A stretch of DNA of 64,000 bases from Apostichopus japonicus. Lineage: Eukaryota > Echinodermata > Holothuroidea > Aspidochirotida > Stichopodidae. The stretch is taken from NCBI RefSeq assembly GCF_037975245.1, contig NC_092566.1:16471001-16535000 (forward strand), written 5' to 3'. Every line of letters begins with the position of its first letter. The first letter of the stretch is position 1. Made by a program: the position numbers and the translations under genes. Positions 1 to 11,900 of the stretch are shown here, piece after piece. Below the pieces are notes generated by a model. It did not search any database. It was not told the DNA's origin and saw only the letters and a program-made list of their open reading frames with translations.

Positions 1-469
1 CTTGACTTTTGACTTTATAATTAACATATTTTTTTATAGACTAAATATACGCTAGAATGCACCGTTTGATGTATAAAATGTCCCAATTTCCAGGAGGTGT
101 TTGAGGAGGAAAACACAAAGATCCCCAGACACCTGGATTTGAGACATATGCAACTTTCGTTTCAAAATACAACATTGAAATTAAATGTACAGAAAGATCT
201 TCCTATTTAAGAACATGATCTGCCCTATTAAAAAAATATTGAAGATGTTTGAATAGTTTTCCATCACTCATTATTTCTCATCTAGTCGTTGTGGATGGTG
301 ATAAGATTAGGCTTCTTGGCCAGAGCTTAAATGAACTCGACATTTTCCAATTAGTTCGGCTACTAATGATATATCACAATCCCGCACAATGGATTGTCGA
401 AAATGACATGTAAACATTATATTGTATATACATTATATACAACTGAATCGATAAAAGTTTTATATTAAC
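1..469. other. Upstream non-coding sequence (intron of gene A, or 5' flank)
   Basis: No exon with convincing splice borders and an open frame was seen here. The first CUB exon begins at 937 with a phase-1 acceptor, so coding exons of gene A must lie upstream of the window, and this stretch is most simply an intron. Confidence 0.5.
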
Positions 470-905
470 ACATTCGTTCATAGATACCAAATATGTTATA
501 AGTAATATATTTTGTAATGAGTGACACATTATGTTATAAACAAACATTTTATTACAAGTAGTATATTATGCCATGAGTAAGACAATAGGTTGTAAGTAAC
601 ATATTATGTCATTAGTAACACATTATTTTTTTTCATTTTTGTATATTATTAGTAGCATATTATGTCATCAGTAACACAATATGTCATATAGTAACACCTT
701 TTGTTATCACTAACACATTGTGTCATAATTAACAAAATATTTTGTAAGTAACACGTTTTGTTATAAGTAACACACTATGTCATATAGATACACCTTTTGT
801 TATAAGTAACACATAATGTCATAAGTATCCCAATATGTTGTAAGTAACATATAATGTCATCTGTAACACTTTATGTTACTTAGTAAAACCTTTTGTAATA
901 AGTAA
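470..905. repeat. Degenerate AT-rich minisatellite
   Basis: A short motif of the type AAGTAACACATTATGTCAT recurs with many substitutions and small indels over about 430 bp (for example near 560, 600, 660, 700, 760, 800, 850 and 900). The spacing is mostly 15-20 bp, sometimes more. It stops about 30 bp before the acceptor of the first CUB exon. It looks like an old tandem repeat; no function is evident. Confidence 0.6.
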
Positions 906-936
906 CACAAGATAGGATACTCATATTTCTTTCCAG

Positions 937-1280
937 ATGTTTACAATGTTACAGCACGTCATAACGTAACATCGCACAATGATGATACTGGATCATATCC
1001 ATGCAACCTTCATCAAGAGGAGGTTTACATCGCACCCGCTGGTCTGCATCTGCTTCTCACCATAGAGTATTTCAACACTTACAACGGAGACTACCTTAGA
1101 GTTGGAAATGGCAATGTAACAAACGAAAGAAATATTCTTCTGTACGATCGAGGCCATTTTATAATGAAATACGTGTTTTATCAGAGGAAAACGTTATGTG
1201 GTTGGCCTTCACATCGGATATCTATAACAGCTATGGTGGTTTCAGCGGTTTCGTGGAACCAGTTAACATGACGTTAGATG
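937..1280 (+). CDS. CUB exon 1 of gene A, with a 1-bp deletion
   Basis: The acceptor TTCCAG ends at 936 and the donor GTAAGA starts at 1281. The exon is homologous over its length to the CUB exon at 2203-2547, with shared EEVYIAP, LLLTIEYF and GGFSGFVEPVN motifs. It is 344 nt against 345 nt in its sister. One base is missing around 1155-1163, after the LLYDRG codons, so the second half is read in another frame (resuming MWLAFTSD at about 1196). If transcribed as is, including it truncates the protein. A sequencing or assembly error is the main alternative. Confidence 0.7.
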
Positions 1281-3336
1281 GTAAGATAAATCATGCTTTC
1301 GTGTTCTTTTGTATTTTCTCCAGAGAGGCAAAACAAAAAGAGGAAAGGAATATACATGGCGAATGTTCGGACATTGTTACCATGTACCTTATACTCGATG
1401 TATAAAGTCCTAGTTGTCGCTTATTAAGTTACATTAATAACATTTGCAATACTTAGGCATGCATACGTACATGAAACCAGACCCAAACATGACACCGAAT
1501 AATAAGCATCCACTTTGCTGCACATACATTACAACATATGAAACTATTATAATATCGCAATTATCCCGATGTTATTGCTGCACATAGGGTACAATGTAAA
1601 GTTGGTGAATCGCCTGGTCCAAACCATGGCTTAACAACAAGCAATTGTGACTTGCAAAATTTGAATTTGAATTACGTCTATAAGTATAACTCTTTGCAGT
1701 TGAAACTACAGTTTGTCTTTCAGCCAATACATAGTGTACGTGCAATGTTCATGTGATCACGTAGTTTGGTCTTCTTCTCGTCTTAAAAGGGAATGTGCAG
1801 TAATATCGTATTATTTGCCATCAGAACTCGATTGTGAAAACGATTTCAGCTGTAAAAATGGAGCATGTATATCGCAGAGGTCTGTTTGCGACAGTCTTGA
1901 TAACTGTGCTAACGGTTTTGATACGACAGGTTCCATCCTCTCAGGTTAGTTATGTACAAAATAACAATAATATATACAGTTTATAACGAAATATGTTGTT
2001 TTGTCTTGTGTTTAATTCCGTTCTTTTGTGTTTATTTCTTGCGATGATAAGGAAACGTAAAAGTATAGCAAGAGGCACTACAACTCTTCGTTGAGGCATG
2101 AGTGATTGTAAGACTGCACCGTGTTGGTAAAATCAACATAATTATTTGAGCAGCTGAAAGAAACTGAATTTGAAAACTGAGGATCCTTATATTTCTTTCC
2201 AGATGTTTACAATGTTACAGCACGTCATAACGTTACATCGCACAATGATGATACGAGGACATATCCATGCAACCTTCATCAAGAGGAGGTTTATATCGCA
2301 CCCGATGGTCTGCATCTGCTTCTCACCATTGAGTATTTCAACACTGGATACGGATACTACCTTAGAGTTGGCAATGGGAATGTGAAAAACGAAAGAAATA
2401 TTCTGCTGTACAATCAAGGGACATTGAATAATGAAATACGTGTTTTATCAGAGGAAAATGTAATGTGGCTGACTTTCACATTGGATAACTTTAACAGTTA
2501 TGGTGGTTTCAGCGGTTTCGTGGAACCAGTTAACATGACGTTAGATGGTAAGATACATCGTGCTTTAGTGTGCTTTTTTATTTTCTCCAGAGAGGCAAAA
2601 CAAGAAGAGGAAAGGAATATACATGGCGAATGTTTTGACATCTTTACCATGTACCTTATACTCGATATCTTAAGTCCTAGATGTTGCTTATTAAGTTATA
2701 TTGATAACATTTGCAATACTTAGGCATGCATACGTACACACAACCAGACCCAAACATGACACCGAATAATAAGGATCCACTTTGCTGCACATACATTACA
2801 ACATATGAAACTATTACTACATCGCGATTATCGCGATGTTATTGCTACACAGAATGATACAATATCAAGTTGGTCAATCGCCATGGTCAAAACCATAGTT
2901 TAATATCAAGCTTGTGACATGCAAAATTTGAATTTGAATTACGTCTATAAGTATAACTCTTTGCAGTTGAAACTACAGTTTGTCTTTCAGCCAATACATA
3001 GTGTACGTGCAATGTTCATGTGATCACGTAGTTCGGTCAGCTTCTCGTCTTAAAAAGAAATGTGCAGTAATATCGTATTACTTTTTGCCACCTCCACATC
3101 GGATAATTTTAACCATTATAATGGTTTCAGCGGTTTTCGTGGAACAAGCGAATATGACATTTGACCGTTTCAATATTTGGTTACTCACGCACTTTGTGTG
3201 CATTTTTAAACTAATCTGAATATTTCATAGTGATAATTCAGGTTACACTGAGCAGAATACAGGAAATGCTTAAATAAATTGGATTACCGACGTACCCCAT
3301 TAAATTTAGTCTTTATTGTCACACGCGTTTACATAA

Positions 3337-3407
<71 letters not shown>

Positions 3408-5947
3408 AGAGAAAACCAGAGAAATAAGATATGACTCATAATTGACAAATAAGGAGTAAGTTTTAGAAAATATATTGGAATTTTCGGTCCCCCTTGGACC
3501 TTCGTCAGCAATACTTGGCAGTCGAATGATAAGTACAAAATGTGACACAATGAAAGTATGACGCTAGATAAGTGTAAGTTGCAATGATGGAATTAAAACC
3601 AAATAAACCATGACTATACAGGAAGCGGATTAAGGAGCAAAGAACGGATTACATATGCTTGTAGAACTGAAAGTTGTTAAGGGGTCCCAAGTCTTTGTTG
3701 AGGCCGGTGATGTGAGACTTAATACGAAAGATCCAATCGATTACTTTACGTTTACGTTCAGTAGTTGATTTGAAGTCCGAGGCAATTAAAATACATTTCA
3801 GGTTTTTTAGAGAATGACTATGAAGATTGAAATGTTCGGAAACTGGGAATCCTGCAAAATTATCACGAATAGATATTTTGTGATTATTAAAACGTAAGCG
3901 GAATCGGGAGCCTGTTTCACCTACATAATTGCCCTCTTTGCAAAGTACACAATAGAAAATGTAAATAACATTAATAGAATCACAAGAGAGGGAAGGGGGT
4001 CTTAGACTAAAGTCAACATTGGGAATCTTGACCACGGTGCCTGGGTAATATGGGGGCATATTTGGCATCTAGGTTTACCGCAAGGAAAATTGCCAGCGGA
4101 GGTGGAAACTGAGCGGGGGAGTCTGGAGGAAGTGAGAAGAAATTTAAGGTTGGGGGGTTGACGAAATGCTAGCATGGGGGGTACCTTAAACGATTCTCCT
4201 ACAGACTGATCGTCTTGAAATACAGCAAATTCCTGTTTGATGGAGCGAATGAAAGATTTGATGAGGGGGTTGTAACTGGTAACGAATGGATGTATCCTCT
4301 TTGTACACTAATATCCCTCACGATGAGGGAATTATCGCTTGTCAAAATTTTCTTTTTGAGCATGCCACCAACCCCACTTTAGGTGATGATCTTGGTCCCA
4401 TTTTACGTTTCATATTAGGTAATAATTATTTCTCTTTTAACTAGAAATGTTATCTACAAATCAATGGTACCGCTATGGGCACTAAGATGGCACCTTGTTA
4501 CGCCAACATATTTATGCACGAATTAGAACAGGAAATGCTATCCACTTCTCCTCTTAAGCCTTCACATTATTATAGATATATTGACGATATATTTTTTGTC
4601 TGGCCACATGGTGAAGAATCTCTCAAGTCTTTCTTTGATCATGTCAATTCTTTTCATGACAGCATTAAATTTTCTGTCGAAGTTTCCAAACATCAACTTT
4701 CATTCCTAGATGTTCTGGTCAAGTTGGATGGCAATTCCTTAACCACTTCGGTCTATTATAAGCCCACTGATATTCATATGTATTTACACTTTAATAGTTT
4801 TCACCCACATAATCTCAAGAGTTCTAATGTTTACAGCCAATGCCTTAGACTTAAACGCGTTTGCTCCAACCCATGTGATTTTGAACACCAGGTATCCATA
4901 TTAACTGGTTATTTCTTGAACGTCGGATACCCCCTTCACTTAATTAGACAGGATATTTCCAGGGCCGACAAGTTGAGCCGTGAGGACTTATTAAAATACA
5001 AGTCTAAAAGTCCCAACACACGCATTCCGTTCGTTACCAGTTACAACCCCCTCATCAAATCTTTCATTCGCTCCATCAAACAGGAATTTGCTGTATTTCA
5101 AGACGATCAGTCTGTAGGAGAATCGTTTAAGGTACCCCCCATGCTAGCATTTCGTCAACCCCCCAACCTTAAATTTCTTCTCACTTCCTCCAGACTCCCC
5201 CGCTCAGTTTCCACCTCCGCTGGCAATTTTCCTTGCGGTAAACCTAGATGCCAAATATGCCCCCATATTACCCAGGCACCGTGGTCAAGATTCCCAATGT
5301 TGACTTTAGTCTAAGACCCCCTTCCCTCTTTTGTGATTCTATTAATGTTATTTACATTTTCTATTGTGTACTTTGCAAAGAGGGCAATTATGTAGGTGAA
5401 ACAGGCTCCCGATTCCGCTTACGTTTTAATAATCACAAAAAAAATCTATTCGTGATAATTTTGCAGGATTCCCAGTTTCCGAACATTTCAATCTTCATAG
5501 TCATTCTCTAAAAAACCTGAAATGTATTTTAATTGCCTCGGACTTCAAATCAACTACTGAACGTAAACGTAAAGAAATCGATTGGATCTTTCGTATTAAG
5601 TCTCACATCACCGGCCTCAACAAAGACTTGGGACCCCTTAACAACTATCAGTTCTACAAGCATATGTAATCGGTTCTTTGCTTCTTAATCCGCTTCCTGT
5701 ATAGTCATGGTTTATTTGGTTTTAATTCCATCATTGCAACTTACACTTATCTAGCGTCATACTTTCATTGTGTCACATTTTGTACTTCTCATTCGACTGC
5801 CAAGTATTGCTGACGAAGGTCCCAGGGGGACCGAAAATTCCAATATATTTTCTAAAACTTACTCCTTATTTGTCAATTATGAGTCATATCTTATTTCTCT
5901 GATTTTCGTTAATAATATTTTCTTTTGGAGTAAACGTGGATTTTCGT

Positions 5948-5984
<37 letters not shown>

Positions 5985-8900
5985 ACTCGGTCGAAGTACA
6001 TTCATTTTACTTTCATACGAGATGGCATTGGTCGTAACATTTAAAGAACCTTTAGCTTATGAAAAATCTATATCTAAATTATATTCTTATATAAATCTAT
6101 ATATTTACTTCTTTTCAAAGTCATCCGATTATTCTTACTTTATTTTTACTATATACTATACATTTTATTAAACATCATATACCAAGTTATTGAAGGTCGA
6201 GTTCTCAACGCCTACAGGTGTGACTGATTTAGAAATGTGAACCAGTAACTTCAGTGCATGTTACTTCTGTATGAAATATTTACCCACAGAGCTCCAATGC
6301 GGAACCGAATTCAATTGTCAGAATGGCGCATGTATACCACACATCTTCGGTTGCGATAATGAACAGAACTGTGCTAATGGTCTCGACACTATTGTTACCC
6401 TTTCAGGTAAGTGATTACTATTTTTTAAATTGCAAAATGCAAAGATATACAAAATATCATAATGAAACTGGGGAAACAAATACAAACCAATTCACATTCT
6501 GTGTTAACGCATTAATAGAAACAGAACATGTTTCTTGGTTAACAGTTAACTTTGACCTTACAAATGCTATCATATAAACCAAAGATGGTGGTCGGGTTGT
6601 GTCCCCTGAAGATATTTTGAAAGTTACCAACACACATTAGATACAAACACGTACTAAAGTGAGCCCACAGTCTGCACATGGCGCGTACTTGCTGGGCAAA
6701 CTAAAAAAGTGATATGTTCCTCCCTGATTGTAAATTTCCTCCAAAAAAATCAAAGGAAGGTGCTTATTTATCAAGGGGCCTTATGGTATGACGCAGTTCC
6801 AGTTTACCATATTCATATTTAAACTAGAGACGTGCAATTGGCCGATGGCAAGCTCTTTGCAACTCCCAGATGATGGTAATGTAACACGTTTTATATATTT
6901 TGAGTAAATGACCCTGCCAGTTTTACACGGCATCCATTATTATTACGACATGTTATATGAGTAACAGCGTAACAAATGGATTGTGCTTAAATGTGGGCTA
7001 TACTATGACTATTGGAACACAGAAAACGTTTAATTTGGTAACCTTTATAACATTACGCAGGCGCGTATCCAGGATTTTCTAACCCGGGGGGCGCGAATTA
7101 CTATCTAAGCGGAGCGCCACCATCGGTTGGCGCGCAGCGTACAAGAAAATTTCTGGTTTTGATACCCCCCAGATCACCGGAAACGGCACTTCTTGGGCTT
7201 GAAATGACCAACCAGATGTACACTTTTTGCCTGAGAACCAAGTATTTCCTAATAGTTTTTTTTTTCCATCCATAACCTTTTTGAAGATTGTCAACCCGGC
7301 ACACGTCATGTTCGACCTGATCGCATCTCCTGTGGGTCTTTGCTTTTGTAGGTGATTCTACGTCGCGGCCCACAATACCCGTCAGCCCCACTTTTCAAGG
7401 TTTTAAGCCCCAAATTTGTTCAGAATTTGAAAATTCACATTTCTCGTGAATAAACTCACTTCAAAACATACCCATAATGTTGTACAAAATTTCATCTATG
7501 GACAACCAATATAGAAAAACTTCCTTCAACCCCTAACAGACCGGTCAAAATTGCACGAGAAGAGGGAAGTGTGATGCAGAATGTTGGTCAGAAATTTTCG
7601 AAAATTCAGACACAGTTAATTTATTGGTGTACAAATATTAAACCTCTTATAACGGCTATTATAAAACTTGGTTGCAGGAAATGAAAAACTAGCAGATATT
7701 TCCGAAACCGAACACTACACACATAGGCGTAGGAGGCGCGGCGGCAGTGGCGGAGCTAGGGGTATTGGTCATGAGGGGCGAGAATGGTCTGTAGGGGCGC
7801 TTTCGACACTATCTAAGCGGAGCGCCACCACTGGTTGGCGCGTAGCGCACAGAAATGTTTTGAGTAAAGATACTCCCTAGATCGCCGGAAATGACCCTTT
7901 TCAGGGCCTGGCTAATTTGCAGATAAACGGAGAATAGGGTGTCATCGCCAAATTACACCAACAAAATGTGACAAATGTCAATAAGTAGATGAGAGCGCAA
8001 TAAAAGAGTCAATAATGTAGAATAAGTAAAAAGTGGTAAAGAGCTGAAAAAGGCGCCAGCAGTCCATTTGAGTCCGTCAGGGGGGGGGGCATCCGCCCCC
8101 CTGACCGTATGGACGCTCCGCCACTGCGCGGCGGGGGTGCAGCCCCTAATTCGCCATTACTAATGTAAAAGAGAGTTTTGACATAATTGGACCTCCATGC
8201 TTTTTATACATCTACCTGAGACATGTCGTTGTTTACGTTAGCATCCCGCGGTATACTGCGCAATTTTAACGGACCGTACGGTACATGATGGCATGCGATG
8301 TAATAACCGATGCTTGCTTATATGATATTGAAATTGACACGTTAAACGCGCGCTTCGCGCGCGAAAATTGTTGGTTATTTTTTCAAGCGAGTCGGACAGT
8401 TTTGAGGATTTTCATCCTGGAACGCCATTTTCATGCTCACTGATATGATGTGATATCTGCTGTTTGCGTTACAAATTCGAACAGGCGCGTAGCGAGGAAT
8501 TTGCCAAGGGAGGGGCGAAGCTTGTAGGCAAATTATCTAAGCGTAGCGCCACCATAGGTTGGCGCGAAGCGTACAAGAAAATTTTGGACGAAAATGTCTC
8601 CCAGATCGCTGGAAATGGCACTACCAAGGACCATTTGTTAGCGCGAGGCGCACAAGCAAATTTTGGCAGAAAATGTCTCCCAGATCGCTGGAAATGACAC
8701 TTCCCAGGCCTTGTAAGTTGCATCTAAGCACTTTCTATTTTGAAATTACTTAGCGATATCATTTAAAAAAATGCTGAATGGGGGGGGGCGGTCGCCCCCA
8801 TCCCAAAATGCGTCATGTTCCCCGACGACACGGTCGAGTTCGAGACCTAGCCACAGTTGGTTTCATAGCACAATTCTACACACGCGTTATGATAGACCAT

Positions 8901-11900
8901 ATATAGTATATACATAGATCATTAGTGAGAGAGGAAAATGGAAACTTAAAAAAAATGGAGTTGTCGGTGTAAGGGGTAGGGTGAGGCACACTTTTACGAA
9001 ATCATTGATCCGTCACTGGCTACCCTTCAGCGCTGTAATGATGTCACTGTTCCTCTTTCTCTTCCCGGTGTCTTCGCGTTTTTCTTTTACTCCCTCCTTT
9101 TCTCCTTCTTCTCTCTTTCTTCTTTTTCTTTTCCCTTCCTTCCTATCCTCCTCCTCTTTTCCCCCTCTTTTTTCCTTTTTTCTTCTCTTTTTTTTCTCTC
9201 CTCTTTTTCTTACCCGGGGGGCGCGCGCCCCCAACGCCCCCCCCCCCTGGATACGCACCTGTTACGGGTTTCTATGGACAGATTCACGTAGATTCACTAA
9301 AAATATTAACTAATACTTAGCAACAGCTAACTATATACATATTTTCTACTTACAGAAACTACATATGTCAACCAAAGCTACAACGTGAGTTCGTATATGT
9401 TTGACTCTGGCGGGTACCCGTGCAAGCTGCAACAAGAGGAGTTTTTCATCGCACCCGATGGACACAATATTCTTCTAACTATTGAATATCTATTTACGGA
9501 GGAACTGTACGATGTGCTGAGAATTGGTAACGGGAATGATATCAAACAGGGACTTCTTCGGGAATACTCTGGAGGACCATTTATTCATGAAATAGAAATA
9601 TTATCAGAGGGAACTATGATGTGGTTGACACTCATTGCGGACGGTTCTATTAATTCTATAGGTTTCAGAGGTTTTGTAAAATCAGTAAATGCAACAGCAT
9701 ACAGTAAGTGAATTCATTTTCGTCCTAATTTTCGTTAAAAGAGCAATATGATTTATTAGTAACTTATGCAAGATTTAATGACCTTTGAAGAAAGTCTTGG
9801 TGCTTATTAGTTTGTCTACACGCTCGTTTCAAAGGCATCAACTTTCCAAATGATAAGTTATGACTTCGCAGGAACGTTGATAACAATCAAAAAAAGTAAT
9901 GTTCTCCCTAATGTTGGTTATATACAAAATAATAAGATATATTAAATTACGAAAGAAAACCCTTTTTGTGATCGATTAATAGATTCCAGCAAAATGTTCT
10001 TTGTGATTGATAATCATATAAGAGAATGTGTCATTTATAGTCAAACTCTTTTGCCAAAAAAAATACTACATAAAAGTATTTTATCATAACAGCAGAACAG
10101 AAACCACGATCACATCGTAGATGTATGGAACTGTGGATGGAGAGAAATGACTTCATTCTCTTTACCTGCAGAATTAAACTGTGAAAAATTAACTTTAATT
10201 GTAAGAACTGGGCGTGTATATCAATAGCGTAGTTGTGCGACACAATTGTTCAAATGGATACGACAAAGCAGGTTGACTCAAGTTAATTGCATAACAGTAA
10301 TTACATAACATCGATTTTAGCATTGACATGTAAAGGAGAAATGGAATGATAATGTAACTTACCCGAAGGATTGAATCTCAATGATCGTAAAAGATCGTTA
10401 AATATATACTCGATTAGGATAGTTTATATGCAGTCTTTTTACATGCTACGTGATATAGGGGGGCTGTTATTGTAAAGATCTGCACTTCTTTGTCCTTTCT
10501 GATCAGGTTTTAGGTTCGTGCATGCGTCTGTTGTGTATTTCACATGTCCTCAAAAATCAACTTTAGGCACGGCTTCAGGTAACCTTCGTTGACTGATGTC
10601 GTTGCTGTTTTAATACAGTGCGGAATTGTCTTAAATATATATGATTAGTTTGAATTCTCTCGACAGTAACAAGCAACTCTCAATTTTAAAACTAAGGTTA
10701 AATGCAGTTACACTTTCATTTCAAGTTTAAGTTATCTTAAACTTAAAACATTTTCGGATGGAAATTCAACGGTAATGATAGTGCAGTGTGTCTTTATGGA
10801 GAGTGGATTTCTGAAGATGCGTTTTGCAATGGTTAGGAAGAGCGACATGTTTTATAATGCACCGAAGCAGTGTTATTTATCAGCGATTGCTTTCTATTCA
10901 TATAATTCATTGTTTTAACATTTACATGTCATTGACATAATACCACTGATTAATGGATTGCATTATTCCTCCTACAAGCTTTACTGTGTGCTGAACCACA
11001 TCCACCAGATGAATTGGTTTCTCACCGTCCTGATTTACCAGAAGGGCAGTTGTATCCAAATGGAACTGAAATTATGTATGAATGTCCGGAAGGGTGGAAA
11101 TTCAACGGTAATGATAGTGCAGTGTGTCTTTATGGAGAGTGGACTTCTGAAGATGCGTTTTGCAAAGGTTAGTAAGAGCGACATATTTTACAACGCACCG
11201 AAGCAGTGTTTTTTTTATCATCGATTGCTTTCCATTCATATAATTCATTGTCTTAATATTTACATATCATTGACATAATATCACTGATTAATGGATTGTA
11301 TCATTCCTCCTACAAGCTTTACCGTGTACTGCACCACATCCACCAGATGAATTGGTTTCTCACATTGCTGATTTACCAGACGGGGAGTTGTATCTAAATG
11401 GAACTGAAATCATGTATGAATGTCCAGACGGATGGAATTTAAATGGCAATACGAAAGCAGTGTGTCTCTACGGAATGTGGACGAACGAAAACGCCTTCTG
11501 CTCAGGTCAGTCAAAGCGCCTTACGGCAATTGAAGTACTGTCATTTTCTCAGTCACTCAGTATACAGCTATATAATTTATTATCGAATTCTAAACATGCA
11601 TGTGGTCTCGTCGAAACTCGAAATGCTTATATCAATTATTAGTTTTTAGGAGTATAGCGATTGGCTTAAAATTTTAGTGAGTACATATGAAACATATCCA
11701 TTTCGATTTAAGTATATATTAAAGTTAATTTTGTTGTTTTGTTACAACGACTGATCTCCACAACTCTGTTATCCATCATTATATATTACCTATAACATTA
11801 ACGTTATGATATCAGAAACTTCAATATGATCATATGGTTATTGTAGTCTTGCTCTTTTACAATTTCAGAGATACTTCCCACAATGTGTCCATTTCAAAGT

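Larger units (their letters stand above)
1281..3165 (+). repeat. Tandem segmental duplication of ~1267 bp covering intron, LDLa and CUB exons; last copy truncated
   Basis: The CUB exons at 937 and 2203 and the introns after them (1281-1820 and 2548-3088) align nearly base for base at an offset of about 1266-1267 bp. In the second unit the intron runs to about 3090, where the LDLa exon should begin. It then jumps directly into the 3' end of a CUB exon (to about 3165), so an LDLa exon and most of a CUB exon are missing. Confidence 0.8.
3402..5916. mobile_element. Penelope-like retroelement with ~885-bp inverted 3' arms
   Basis: Bases 3402-4286 are the reverse complement of 5030-5916, nearly identical, around a single-copy centre of about 740 bp (4287-5029). 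The plus-strand copy encodes reverse transcriptase then a GIY-YIG nuclease; the left arm is a second, opposite copy of the 3' third. RT motif YIDDIFFVW, the C..C..C linker and the Y-VGET...R motif together identify a nuclease-bearing Penelope-like element. Inverted partial copies are a known habit of this group. Both outer ends meet TA microsatellite (directly at 3401, after about 30 bp at 5951). It sits in the intron between CUB exon 2 and the LDLa exon at 6290. Confidence 0.88.
7058..9261. mobile_element. Composite hAT-like non-autonomous element (outer shell)
   Basis: The left end CAGGCGCGTATCCAGG at 7058 is matched by its inverted form at 9246-9261 with one mismatch. Both ends run into G- or C-rich tracts, as is common in CAG..CTG hAT-like ends. 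The 5 bp TTACG flank both termini; an 8-bp duplication is not seen. No transposase frame was found. A second element (7745-8126) is nested inside. Together they account for most of the intron between LDLa exon 2 and the CUB exon at 9356. Confidence 0.55.

Noticed and set aside
8981-9313. 110-codon Phe/Ser-rich frame and its Lys/Glu-rich antisense
   Set aside because: It is a product of the homopyrimidine tract; low complexity and inside a transposon.
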